The notes beneath the pieces are model-generated. The model saw only the letters and a list, made by a program, of their open reading frames with translations. It ran no database searches and had not been told where the DNA came from. Source: SLFT01 sp964493075 (GTDB lineage: Bacteria; Hydrogenedentota; Hydrogenedentia; Hydrogenedentales; CAITNO01). Taken from it: a stretch of DNA of 27,980 bases. The DNA lies in contig CAZBNU010000035.1 in NCBI GenBank assembly GCA_964493075.1, forward strand, positions 1-27,980, written 5' to 3'. Below, one piece after another: positions 14,571-22,777 of the stretch. A program made the position numbers and the translations under genes. Numbering within the stretch: the first letter of the stretch is position 1; every line of letters begins with the position of its first letter.

Positions 14571-15106
14571 GTTGCAAACCTTTCTTTTAGTGCTGCGGTG
14601 AAACTCCGCATGACTTGGAGTTGCTTCAATTCCGGTGTGCGCCCGAGTCCCTTAAGAGAGCCGTGTTTGTCCGGCAATTCAATTTCCGGGTTGAGGTCGA
14701 GCAATGCCGCTATCAAAAAAGGACGTTTCCGTATATCCGGGTCGGGCACAACAAGGCCCGGTTCGCGCACGATCAGATCGCCGCACAGGAGAATGTCAAG
14801 GTCAATGGGCCTGGCGGCATAGGCGTCAGCAGAACGTTCCCTTCCGAGGAGGCTCTCAATGTTATGGAGCACATTATACTTCAAATCGCGCAGTACACCT
14901 GAATACTGGATGCAAACCACGCCATTAAGATAATCGGGCTGTTCAGGACGATCAATCGGTTTGGTGCGATAGAATCTTGATATGCCGGTAAGTGGGTGTG
15001 TCTCCTGCAGTTTTGCCAGGGCGCGAATGATATTTTTTTCGGGATTTAGATTGGCGCCAACGCTGATATAGCAGATGCCCGTGTAGGTTGCCCCGGTTTT
15101 ATTCAT
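14567..15106 (-). CDS. folK: 6-hydroxymethyl-dihydropterin pyrophosphokinase
   Basis: Transfers pyrophosphate from ATP to 6-hydroxymethyl-7,8-dihydropterin. 179 residues from the ATG at 15104-15106. The N-terminal ISVGANLNPEKNI is the pterin/ATP-loop region, FYRTKP at 45-50 and PDYLNGV at 57-63 follow, and RPIDLDIL at 99-106 supplies Mg2+ ligands Asp102 and Asp104. The usual Trp before this motif is replaced (AYAARPID). An upstream TTG would add 14 residues inside folB and is less likely; the chosen ATG has GGAG 8 nt before it. The start overlaps the folB stop as ATGAATAA. Confidence 0.95.
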   Translation of the reverse strand: MNKTGATYTGICYISVGANLNPEKNIIRALAKLQETHPLTGISRFYRTKPIDRPEQPDYLNGVVCIQYSGVLRDLKYNVLHNIESLLGRERSADAYAARPIDLDILLCGDLIVREPGLVVPDPDIRKRPFLIAALLDLNPEIELPDKHGSLKGLGRTPELKQLQVMRSFTAALKERFAT

Positions 15107-15473
15107 GCTCTTTACTCCGTGTGATTTCCACCGCGACGCTTTGCGCAAAACGTAGTGCCCCGGGCTTGTCCAGCGTCACTGTAACGACTTCCACCCGTGG
15201 CGTGTCGAGACAGCATGCCGCCACCGCCTGCGCCAATCGTTCCACCAGAAAGAAACTGGACTGCTCCACGAGCGCCATGACGCGCATTTTTATATCCTTG
15301 TAATCCACCGTATCGGCGATGTCGTCGCTTTGGCCTGCGCCACGCAAATCGGCGTAGAGGGTGATGTTCAGTTCCACTTCCTGGGCTTTTTCCCGTTCCT
15401 CCGGAAATATGCCTAGTATACACCGCGTCCGCAATGCGCGTATATGAATCTTATCAAGGGCTGGATTATTCAT
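15099..15473 (-). CDS. folB: dihydroneopterin aldolase
   Basis: Cleaves 7,8-dihydroneopterin to 6-hydroxymethyl-dihydropterin and glycolaldehyde. 124 residues, normal for the family. Family landmarks are IHIRALRTRCILGIFPEER near the start (the L-x-G-x-x-x-x-E segment with substrate-binding Glu), DTVDYKDI around 54-61, SSFFLVERLAQ at 72-82 and LDKPGAL near 101-107 with the catalytic lysine. The start overlaps the SDR stop as ATGAATAA, the same 8-nt overlap seen at the folB-folK junction. AGGGG lies upstream. Confidence 0.95.
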   Translation of the reverse strand: MNNPALDKIHIRALRTRCILGIFPEEREKAQEVELNITLYADLRGAGQSDDIADTVDYKDIKMRVMALVEQSSFFLVERLAQAVAACCLDTPRVEVVTVTLDKPGALRFAQSVAVEITRSKEHE

Positions 15474-16206
15474 ACATGCTTCCCCTTAAATGACGGCCCC
15501 CGTCCACAAACAGGGTTTGTCCGGTTACAAATTCAGCGTGCAGCAGGTAAAGGGCGGCGGTTACCACGTCTGCCGCACCGCCATGTTTGTGCAGCGGATT
15601 GGAGTGTGCCAGGCCTTCAAGGTATGCCACGTCTTTTCCGGGCGGTGGCAGAATCAAGCCGGGGGCAATGGCATTGACCCGCACTTCTGGCGCAAACTCC
15701 ACCGCCATGATGCGGGTCAGCGTGTGCAGTACGCGCTTGCTCAGGTGATAGGGCACGTGGTGTTTATCGTAGTCCATCACCATGGTGTCCAGCATATTGA
15801 TAATGCACCCCTTGCGCCGCTGCTCGGCAAAACGCCGCGCAATAAGCATGGGCGCTACGGCGTTGATGTTCATATTCCTGTGGATGATGTCCGGCTCCAT
15901 TTCCATGAAGGGAGCTTCCTCAAAAATGGAGGCATTGTTTATGAGGATATCCACAGGCCCCGCCAATGCAATGGCTCTTCCCATGAGCGCATCTGTCAGT
16001 GTGCTGTCCGCCAGATTACATTCAATGATGGATGCGTTGCCTTCTGCGTCAATGATGGCATCTGCCACCCGGTCTGCTTCATCCCTGGAATGATTGCAAT
16101 GAATAACGACGTGGGCGCCTTCTGCGGCAACAGCTTTGGCGAGAGCCGCGCCCAGGCGTTTTGCCGCACCCGTAATCAATGCGGTTTTGCCTTTCAGTCT
16201 CTGCAT
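15466..16206 (-). CDS. pteridine reductase-like short-chain dehydrogenase (PTR1/FolM type)
   Basis: 246 residues, classical SDR fold. The cofactor loop is TGAAKRLG at 12-19, with the arginine that marks NADPH-dependent pteridine reductases (TGX3RXG) and is identical to that of Leishmania PTR1. NNAS at 90-93 and the triad Asp140, Tyr153 and Lys157 have exactly the 13- and 4-residue spacing of PTR1. The C-terminus carries GGRHLRG, a hallmark of FolM/PTR1. It is the first gene of an overlapping operon with folB, folK and folE, so a role in reducing dihydropterins, or as an alternative dihydrofolate reductase, is well supported by context. I leave the symbol blank because substrate (dihydromonapterin, biopterin or dihydrofolate) cannot be read from sequence. 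Confidence 0.88.
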   Translation of the reverse strand: MQRLKGKTALITGAAKRLGAALAKAVAAEGAHVVIHCNHSRDEADRVADAIIDAEGNASIIECNLADSTLTDALMGRAIALAGPVDILINNASIFEEAPFMEMEPDIIHRNMNINAVAPMLIARRFAEQRRKGCIINMLDTMVMDYDKHHVPYHLSKRVLHTLTRIMAVEFAPEVRVNAIAPGLILPPPGKDVAYLEGLAHSNPLHKHGGAADVVTAALYLLHAEFVTGQTLFVDGGRHLRGSMYE

Positions 16207-16226
16207 TTGTTTTCCCTTCTATTACT

Positions 16227-16257
16227 ATTACGCATTCCACCTACATAACTTTGTCAA
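16227..16257 (-). promoter_or_regulatory. candidate promoter of the pterin operon
   Basis: On the minus strand an exact TTGACA (16252-16257) is followed after 19 nt by CGTAAT (16227-16232), 21 nt before the SDR start codon. The spacing is long and the -10 imperfect. Confidence 0.35.
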
Positions 16258-16327
16258 GAATGGTGAAAGGTACTTGCGGAATTATATCCCACTTGTTCTA
16301 CTGAATTAACCTTCGCGATACCGTTGA

Positions 16328-19024
16328 TTATTCCACTGTTCCGGAATCTGGCGCCAACGTCTGAAGCTTGTTGCGCGCCTCATCGAGATTTGGGTCCAAT
16401 TCCAAGGCGCGGCGATATGCTATGACGGCTTTATCCATGTCGCCCATCTGTGCATGCAACGCTCCCATTTCAAAATACAACTGTGCTTCAGCAGGATATT
16501 TTGCAATTAGATAAGCCAGATGGGTCAGCGCCTCTTCCCAGTCTTTGGTTTGGAGGCACAACCGGAATACATTGATTCTGGCGCGGTCAAATTCGGGATC
16601 ATTCCCAAGGGCTTTTTCATAGTAGGGCCTTGCTTTTTCGGGCATGTCGAGGCCGGCGTACTGATAGGCAATGCCATTGAGCAGTTCGGGGTCGTCAGGC
16701 GTCAATTCCAGTCCTTCAAGATACAGCGCCAGCCCTTCTTCAACACGGTTTGTTTTGATATAGAGGTTGGCAAGATTGGCGCGCGCCAGGGCGAAGCCGG
16801 GGTTTATGGCAACGGCACGGTGCAGTAACGACTCCGACTCGTCATTGTTGCCTTGTCCTTCGAGGAGCAGGGCGAGATTGTTCAGGGCGCGTACATCGTC
16901 GGGCGCCACGCTGATGGTGGCGCGGTATTGTGCTGTCGCCTCCTCCATGCGTCCTGCGGTAGCCAGTTGCACCGCCAGGTTGTAGTTGCAGTTTGCAGAC
17001 TCTGGCGCTGCCGCCACTGCCGCCTCGCAGGCTGCGATGGCGGCGTCACGTTCACCCATTCTGCCCAGCAGATCGCAGAGGTTGCTCTGTGCCAGGGCAA
17101 AGTCGGGCCGTGCCGCCACGGCAGCGCGATAATGATCCAGGGCGCTTTCGTACAGCCCCTCTTTTTCCAGCAACGCCCCCAGGTCGTTGTGGGCGCGGGC
17201 ATCTTCCGGGTTCAATCGCAGCGCTTCCAGAAAGGCGTCTTGTGCGGCTTCATACTGGCCGTCCGCTGCCAGCGCCACGCCAATATGGAAGTACACATCC
17301 TGCCTGTAGGGGTCGGGCTGATCTTCGGGATCATCGCTGAGAGACTTTTCCAGAAGCCGTGCCGCAAGGGCATGGCGGCCTTTTACTGCAAAAGCGTGAC
17401 CCAGCCGGAACGGCATGTAATAGGAGTAGTCCTCCTGCAGCAGGGCTTCCGCCTCGGTGACGGCTTTTTCGATCTCGTCCACCCGCAGCCACGAATCGGC
17501 ACGGGCATAATGCCAGCGCGCTTTGTCCGGGGTGTAGGGCCAGGGTTCGCAGTGCGCAAGCCCATAACATGCCAGCAACAGCAGTGCCATTGCCGCGAGT
17601 TTTTTTCTTTCACCCTGTTTCCACGCCAGCCACATGCGGTGGAGTCCATAAGCCGCCACCAGTGCCATCAGTCCCGCAATGGGGTGCCGCGCCCGTGCAT
17701 TAACAAAGAACGGCAGGAACGACAAATAGTAGGAAAGAAGCAGTCCATAGAAAAGAAGCAGCATGTCGCCGGTGGAAACCGCAGAAACAGGGACTGACGC
17801 AAGCGAGCGACCATCGGGAGCAAGACGGGTCTGTCCCTGTTTCTGCGACGCCCCGACAAGGCGGTCTTTGAGCATTACAAGCATACCGCCCAGGAATAGT
17901 GCGAACAGAAGGGAAAAACCGGGCATATATTTTAGAGGGGGGTAGTGTTCCTTTTCATAATGCACCACCTTGTTTTCTGTGATTTCCCAAGGCGACCAGA
18001 ACAACACGGCCTTTTTCAGGGCGAGTTTCAGGGTGGCCAGTTTGTTGTGGCGCACCCAGTCCAGCGCCTTCTTTGCGAAGATGGTGGATGCTTCGGAATG
18101 GGTCAGATTTTCGTTGCCTACTTCACGGGCGAGGCCATGTACGATGTGGGCATATTCCCACACCGAAAACTGACCTGTACCCTCCAGTTGCTGTAGGTAG
18201 GGCGTCCATGATGTATGTCCGTCGGCGTATTCACTGTTGCCAATGAGTAGGTTTTCGCCGAAGTAGGTGGAAATGGGTACGAATTCGCCGGACACGCGAT
18301 AATTGCGCAGCGTAACCGGTGCAATGACCAGCGCGGTTGCCCCTGCCAGTGCCACCCAGGCGCGCCATGTTCTGATCGTTTTGCCGGCACGCCATTCAAG
18401 AAACAGCATCCACATTGCCATAAGAGGACCATAGAGCAGAATGTTCGGACGCATGAGGGCGTAGCACCCGGTAATGATGCCAGCCAGGGCTGCCCAGCGT
18501 GCGAGGCGCGTTGTTCCCCAACGATGCAATGTCAGCAACAGGCAGGGCAACAGAAAAACAAATACGGCGGGATCATTTACCTCCCCTTCGTAGTAAATAA
18601 ACCCCCAGTAACCTGCCATGATCAGCGCCGTGATGAGGGCGACGCCTTTTCCAAAAAGAATGCGGCCAAGATGGGCCATCAGCAGGATGGAAATAAGTCC
18701 AAGCCCGATATTGAACAGGCGCGGGGCGAGATAACTGCCGCCGCTGAGAAAATAGATAACAGCCAGCAGGTAACTGTAGCCCGGCGGGCGGTAATAGGGC
18801 GTGGTGGGGATTTCAGGATCAGAGCGTCCCTCAGGTACGGTCCAGTCCCCGGAAAGCATGGCACGCGCCTGGTAATCCTGCACCGACATGTCTTGGCGCA
18901 ACGACATGAAATCAGGGGCTTGTACTACCTCCGCCAGATACCAGAAACGCAACACGGCAGCAACGATAAGGATGCACAGTATGGCTTTGCGGTATCGTGC
19001 GGTCTGCTGTTCCGATGTTGTCAT
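16328..19024 (-). CDS. GT39/PMT-like membrane glycosyltransferase fused to TPR domain
   Basis: 898 residues in two halves. Residues about 14-490 form a multi-helix membrane protein of the GT-C class. The N-terminal pattern is like ArnT/PMT_2 proteins: first helix, then a loop with acidic residues (SVQDYQARAM) and YYRPPGYSYLLAVI at 77-90. Residues about 505-890 are some ten tandem tetratricopeptide repeats, seen as repeated A-x-x-x-L-G and P-D-x-x-A units such as PEDARAHNDLGALLEKEG. GT-C/TPR fusions are known in bacteria, and the arrangement resembles eukaryotic TMTC O-mannosyltransferases. Transfer of a sugar from a polyprenyl-phosphate donor is plausible, and the gene lies 37 nt downstream of a polyprenyl diphosphate synthase gene. 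Residues 393-415 are encoded by a palindromic element inserted in frame. Confidence 0.85.
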   Translation of the reverse strand: MTTSEQQTARYRKAILCILIVAAVLRFWYLAEVVQAPDFMSLRQDMSVQDYQARAMLSGDWTVPEGRSDPEIPTTPYYRPPGYSYLLAVIYFLSGGSYLAPRLFNIGLGLISILLMAHLGRILFGKGVALITALIMAGYWGFIYYEGEVNDPAVFVFLLPCLLLTLHRWGTTRLARWAALAGIITGCYALMRPNILLYGPLMAMWMLFLEWRAGKTIRTWRAWVALAGATALVIAPVTLRNYRVSGEFVPISTYFGENLLIGNSEYADGHTSWTPYLQQLEGTGQFSVWEYAHIVHGLAREVGNENLTHSEASTIFAKKALDWVRHNKLATLKLALKKAVLFWSPWEITENKVVHYEKEHYPPLKYMPGFSLLFALFLGGMLVMLKDRLVGASQKQGQTRLAPDGRSLASVPVSAVSTGDMLLLFYGLLLSYYLSFLPFFVNARARHPIAGLMALVAAYGLHRMWLAWKQGERKKLAAMALLLLACYGLAHCEPWPYTPDKARWHYARADSWLRVDEIEKAVTEAEALLQEDYSYYMPFRLGHAFAVKGRHALAARLLEKSLSDDPEDQPDPYRQDVYFHIGVALAADGQYEAAQDAFLEALRLNPEDARAHNDLGALLEKEGLYESALDHYRAAVAARPDFALAQSNLCDLLGRMGERDAAIAACEAAVAAAPESANCNYNLAVQLATAGRMEEATAQYRATISVAPDDVRALNNLALLLEGQGNNDESESLLHRAVAINPGFALARANLANLYIKTNRVEEGLALYLEGLELTPDDPELLNGIAYQYAGLDMPEKARPYYEKALGNDPEFDRARINVFRLCLQTKDWEEALTHLAYLIAKYPAEAQLYFEMGALHAQMGDMDKAVIAYRRALELDPNLDEARNKLQTLAPDSGTVE
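17780..17847. repeat. palindromic element inside the GT/TPR coding sequence
   Basis: Perfect 15-nt arms cgcagaaacagggac (17780-17794) and its reverse complement (17833-17847) enclose 38 nt that pair partially further in. It is read in frame as residues 393-415 of the GT/TPR protein (from SQKQ to PVSA). It falls in a polar loop between two membrane helices, where additional residues would be tolerated. Polar composition and position suggest a mobile palindrome rather than ancestral coding sequence. Confidence 0.75.
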
Positions 19025-19061
19025 GATAGTGTTCCGGCCTGCATTAAGGGAAAAGTCCGGG

Positions 19062-20045
19062 TCATGCCTGTCGTATCAGTACGAAACGCGCCAACGCCGT
19101 CATGGATTCCTTGAATTCCGAATCTGGCAGCACGGCAATCGCACGTATCGCCTGGTCTATGTAATGTTCTGCACGGGCGCGGGTTGTTTTGTCAATGCCC
19201 AGTTTTTCCACAGTGTCCCGCACCCATGCCTGTTCTGCTTCGGACAGGGTATGGCCGACGAATTTTTCAAACCGATTGCGGTCTTCCGATGACATAACAA
19301 GGCGCAGCAGGTGCAAGGGCAGTGTGTGCTTGCCTTCTGTTACGTCGCCGCAGGCGGGTTTGCCGAGCACCGAAGCGGGTTTTGTAATATCAAGCAGATC
19401 GTCGAGCAGCTGAAATGCGATTCCCAGCCCGATGCCAAAATCGTATATGGCCTGGGTGTGCCCGGTGGCAAAAAGCAGTGCGGGCGCCGAGCAGGCTGCT
19501 GCGAACAGGCTGGCGGTTTTGCTGCTTGCCAATGCGATGCAATCCTCTTCATTTTGATCTGCAGGGTTGCGGCCATAATAGCGCAATTCACCTTCCGCCA
19601 TGCGGCGCATGGCTTGCAACGCGCCGGAAACAAGCGCACTTGAATCATATTCCGTAAGCAGTTCCAGCGCCCGCGCCACGAGATAGTCCCCGCCCAGTAT
19701 GGCAGCATGGTTGTCCCACAGGGTGTTCAAGGATTCCTGGCCGCGTCGCAGCGACGCATGGTCAACCACGTCGTCATGGGTCAAGGAGGCAATATGCATA
19801 AGTTCGTAGGCGGCAGCGAGGCGGCCCAGGGACGGAAGGTCTTTTCTGCCCAGCGCACCAGCAGTGAGCAGGCACAGGGCAGGGCGCAACAACTTCCCTT
19901 CGGCTTGTTGCGTAGTGTTAGCGCCCGATTCAGCGGCGACTAGTGTCATTGCGTTGTGCCAGATATCCAGCACAATGCCGCGCACTTCGGTCATTGCCGC
20001 TTCTATGGGTGCATATATCTCTGTGAGTGAGTATTGATTTTGCAC
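19062..20045 (-). CDS. polyprenyl diphosphate synthase
   Basis: All-helical trans-isoprenyl diphosphate synthase extending an allylic diphosphate with isopentenyl diphosphate to make the C30-C50 chain of quinones or another long prenyl chain. The first aspartate-rich motif HDDVVD, followed by LRRG, and the second, LLDDLLDI, are both present. GKLLRPALCLL upstream and GKHTLPLHLL near the C-terminus are also typical. Chain length is not readable with confidence. The start is uncertain. The frame is open back to a TTG directly abutting the histidine-kinase stop (20096); GTG at 20043-20045 gives the family-typical N-terminus (IYAPIEAAM), while the first ATG would remove it. It lies downstream of the PhoBR pair and 37 nt upstream of the GT/TPR gene. 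Confidence 0.9.
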   Translation of the reverse strand: MQNQYSLTEIYAPIEAAMTEVRGIVLDIWHNAMTLVAAESGANTTQQAEGKLLRPALCLLTAGALGRKDLPSLGRLAAAYELMHIASLTHDDVVDHASLRRGQESLNTLWDNHAAILGGDYLVARALELLTEYDSSALVSGALQAMRRMAEGELRYYGRNPADQNEEDCIALASSKTASLFAAACSAPALLFATGHTQAIYDFGIGLGIAFQLLDDLLDITKPASVLGKPACGDVTEGKHTLPLHLLRLVMSSEDRNRFEKFVGHTLSEAEQAWVRDTVEKLGIDKTTRARAEHYIDQAIRAIAVLPDSEFKESMTALARFVLIRQA

Positions 20046-20096
20046 AGGCGGAATTGTATCACAGGCGTTGAAGCTGCTCCAAAAGCACGGCAGCAA

Positions 20097-21866
20097 TCAG
20101 GCGGCGGGCAGGTAGATGGAAAAGGTGCTGCCTACGTTGGGAGTGCTTTCCACTGTGACGCGCCCACCGTGCGCTGTAATGACATGGTTTACAATGGAGA
20201 GCCCAAGTCCGGTGCCGCCCAGAGCACGGCTGCGCGCTTTGTCTGCACGGTAAAAACGCTCAAACAGACGGGGCAGATGTTCCGCCGCCACACCGCATCC
20301 CCGGTCTTCCACCTGAATCATAACCTCTTCCTCTTGAGCGGCGCGTACCACGACATCGCTGTCGGCGGGGCTGTATTTGATGGCGTTGTCAATCAGGTTT
20401 GCCACGGCCTGTTCAAGCAGGGACGGGTTGATGCAGGCTTTGATGGCGCTTTCACATTCGAGAGAAACCCGGATGTTCTTTGCAGATGCTTTTTTGGAGC
20501 ACAGTTCCATGGCCGCTTCGAGGGTGTCCCGGATGCCCATAACCTCCACATCAATACTTTTCTTTTCTTCGCCTTCCTCAATGTGGGAAAGGGTGAGCAG
20601 ATCGCCTAAAATGGCATTGAGACGGTCGCTTTGCTTCGCTACGATTTCCAGAAAACGACGCGCATCTTCAGGACTGTTGAGGGCGCCGTCCAGCAGGGTT
20701 TCCACGAAGCCCTTAATTGAGGTGATGGGCGTGCGCAGTTCGTGGGATACGTTGGCGACGAAATCGCGGCGCACCTGTTCCAGGCGGCGTAGTCGGGTGA
20801 CATCATTAAACACCACCACTGCACCGATACCTTTTCCCTGCACATCACGCAATACGCTGCCGTGTACCTGAAGAATACGCCCACTCTGGCTGAGATTGCC
20901 AAATTCGCTTTCCTTGGGCTTTGCGCTGTTTAGAATCTGGACGACAAACTGGGCGAGCGGCGTGTTGGGCGCCACTTCGCGCAGGTGCGCATTCGGGTTG
21001 CTTTCAAAATCAATGCCGGTGAGCCGCACCGCCGCCTGATTGAAGGTCATGATGCGCCCCTGATTATCCACAGCGAGAACGCCTTCCACCATACTGGACA
21101 GCACGGCTTCTTGTTGATTACGCTCTTTGGTGACTGCGCGCAGGCGTTCATCCAGTTGGGCGGCCATGTCATTCAGTGATTCGGAAAGGGCGGCCATTTC
21201 AGCGAGGTGCGGCGTGTCCAGAGGTTCTGTGAAGTCACCTTTGGAAAAACGCTGTACCCCACGGATGATCTGTTGTACAGGGCGGTTGATGGTCCAGGAC
21301 ACGATGATGGTAGCGATGAGCGCAAACAAGGCGACTACACCCGTACCCCAAAGAATTCGCGTCTGAATGCGTTTTAGCGCCACGCCGAGTTTTTCGGCAG
21401 GCAATGCGACTCTGGCAATGGCAATAAGGGTTTCGTTGTCATGAACGGGAACAGCATAGTAGAACATGCTGACGCCAAGGGTGTCGCTGAATCGAATGGC
21501 GCCGCCTTCGCTTGATGTCAACGCGTTGCGGACTTCCTTCCGGTCTTGATGGTTGTCCATGGCGGCGGCATTGCTTTCCGTGTCAGCCACCACCGTACCG
21601 TCCGGCAGTATGATGGTGATGCGTGTGGAGTGTCCTTCGGCGGCGGTACGACAAAAGGCGTTAAGTCCGCTGTAGTTGCGATCACGCAGGAAATCACGGC
21701 TTGCCTCGGCAGTCAGTTTTGCATAACTCGCCAGTTCATCAGTAATGCGTTCGTGGTAAATGTGTTTGAAGGCATCTGCAGAAAGCAGGGCAATAGCGCA
21801 CAACGTTGCAAATGCCACCAGCATGCAGGTAAGAAAGACAAAAGTGGAGACGGAGAGTCTAAGCAC
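20097..21866 (-). CDS. phoR: PhoR-like sensor histidine kinase
   Basis: 589 residues. TM1 spans about 8-30, and an extracytoplasmic sensor region of about 140 residues follows to TM2 at about 172-192. Then come HAMP (about 193-245), PAS (about 252-355), and HisKA with phospho-acceptor His375 in NVSHELRTP. The ATPase domain has NLIDNAIKYSP (N box), DRGCGV (G1) and GGTGLGLSIV (G2). This domain order and the partner's sequence are those of PhoR, the phosphate-responsive kinase, though other ligands are possible because the long sensor region is not specific. The start is a GTG at 21864-21866, inside the response-regulator stop (GTGCTTAG), with AGGA 8 nt upstream; a later ATG would cut into TM1. 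Confidence 0.9.
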   Translation of the reverse strand: MLRLSVSTFVFLTCMLVAFATLCAIALLSADAFKHIYHERITDELASYAKLTAEASRDFLRDRNYSGLNAFCRTAAEGHSTRITIILPDGTVVADTESNAAAMDNHQDRKEVRNALTSSEGGAIRFSDTLGVSMFYYAVPVHDNETLIAIARVALPAEKLGVALKRIQTRILWGTGVVALFALIATIIVSWTINRPVQQIIRGVQRFSKGDFTEPLDTPHLAEMAALSESLNDMAAQLDERLRAVTKERNQQEAVLSSMVEGVLAVDNQGRIMTFNQAAVRLTGIDFESNPNAHLREVAPNTPLAQFVVQILNSAKPKESEFGNLSQSGRILQVHGSVLRDVQGKGIGAVVVFNDVTRLRRLEQVRRDFVANVSHELRTPITSIKGFVETLLDGALNSPEDARRFLEIVAKQSDRLNAILGDLLTLSHIEEGEEKKSIDVEVMGIRDTLEAAMELCSKKASAKNIRVSLECESAIKACINPSLLEQAVANLIDNAIKYSPADSDVVVRAAQEEEVMIQVEDRGCGVAAEHLPRLFERFYRADKARSRALGGTGLGLSIVNHVITAHGGRVTVESTPNVGSTFSIYLPAA

Positions 21867-22575
21867 TGGCGGTATCCTGGTCTACAAACTTGTATCCCAC
21901 GCCGCGAACCGTCTTGATATAGTCGCCAGCATCTCCCAGCTTTTTGCGTAATCCGGCAATCTGAACGTCAACGGCGCGTTCCGTAACAGCATAGTGTTCA
22001 CCGCGAATGGCGTCTACAATGCGGTAGCGTGTGAATACCCAGCCGGGCCTGCGGGCCATCAGGTGCAGAATGGCAAACTCGGAATAAGTCAGATCAATTG
22101 TGTTATCCTGGTAAACAACCTCATGCCGTCCGGGATGTATGGTCAGGTCGTCAAAGGTCAGCACGGCATCCTCGCTGGCCATACCTTGACGCTTGCGGCG
22201 TAATACGGCGCGTACCCGCGCCACCAGCACACGGGGACTGAAGGGTTTGGTGATGTAATCGTCTGCGCCGATTTCCAGTCCCGCCACAATGTCAGATTCT
22301 TCACCTTTGGCGGTCAGCATAATTACCGGTATGGCGGCTGTTTCTGGGTCACGCTTGAGACGGCGACATACTTCCAGCCCGTCAATTTCCGGCAGCATCA
22401 AATCCAGTAGAATCAACTGGGGTGGATCGTCGTCCACGCTTTGGAGCGCCTTTTCTCCGCTCATGGCAAGGGTTACCTGGTAGCCCTCTTTCTTCAGGTT
22501 GTAGGAAACCAGCTCGAGTATGTCCTCTTCGTCTTCCACAACAAGAATATGCGGTTTGGGCGTCTTGGTCATCAT
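21859..22575 (-). CDS. phoB: PhoB-like OmpR-family response regulator
   Basis: 238 residues. The receiver domain occupies 8-122, with acidic pocket EDEED at 14-18, phospho-acceptor Asp58 in LLDLMLPEIDG and the conserved lysine in TKPFSP. The C-terminal winged-helix domain (about 140-232) has LTYSEFAIL, GWVFTRYRIVDAI and VDVQIAGLRKKLGD, typical of PhoB. Two adjacent ATGs start the frame, with AGGA about 6-9 nt upstream. It is first in a two-gene operon with the kinase, overlapping it by 8 nt. Upstream lie an exact TATAAT and two CTGTCAY heptamers like Pho-box half-sites. No phosphate transporter genes are in the window, so the Pho assignment rests on sequence resemblance. Confidence 0.9.
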   Translation of the reverse strand: MMTKTPKPHILVVEDEEDILELVSYNLKKEGYQVTLAMSGEKALQSVDDDPPQLILLDLMLPEIDGLEVCRRLKRDPETAAIPVIMLTAKGEESDIVAGLEIGADDYITKPFSPRVLVARVRAVLRRKRQGMASEDAVLTFDDLTIHPGRHEVVYQDNTIDLTYSEFAILHLMARRPGWVFTRYRIVDAIRGEHYAVTERAVDVQIAGLRKKLGDAGDYIKTVRGVGYKFVDQDTASA

Positions 22576-22611
22576 CGGTTTTCCTTATGGTTGCCAGCGT
22601 CGTGTTTCTGT

Positions 22612-22617
22612 ATTATA
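22612..22617 (-). promoter_or_regulatory. candidate -10 box of phoBR
   Basis: The minus strand reads TATAAT exactly, 36 nt upstream of the phoB ATG. It overlaps a small palindrome (tacaatgttgta, 22615-22626). No -35 match is present at 16-18 nt, which suits an activator-dependent promoter. Confidence 0.5.
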
Positions 22618-22671
22618 CAATGTTGTACAGGATTTTGCATTCACCCTCTACAGGGTAGTAGTCTTTCCGCA

Positions 22672-22695
22672 GTGACAGTCCGTTTGTAATGACAG
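22672..22695 (-). promoter_or_regulatory. two CTGTCAY heptamers, possible PhoB binding site
   Basis: On the minus strand CTGTCAT (22689-22695) and CTGTCAC (22672-22678) are direct repeats upstream of phoB. The canonical Pho box has the same heptamers repeated every 11 bp. Here the period is 17 bp and the sites are about 55 bp upstream of the -10, so the match is partial. Confidence 0.4.
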
Positions 22696-22704
22696 CGCAA
22701 TTAT

Positions 22705-22734
22705 TTTACGTAAGTTGTGTTGTTTTAATGTAAT
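22705..22734 (+). promoter_or_regulatory. candidate promoter of the sugar operon
   Basis: TTTACG (22705-22710) and TGTAAT (22729-22734) are spaced by 18 nt, 43 nt upstream of the isomerase start. The -35 overlaps the 8-nt palindrome ttacgtaa, a possible regulator site. Confidence 0.4.
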
Positions 22735-22777
22735 ATTTTCATCAGGAATATGTGAGCGAGCAACGGAAGGATATATT

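Noticed and set aside
16853..17797. 314-codon plus-strand open frame
   Set aside because: Antisense shadow of the TPR half of the glycosyltransferase gene.
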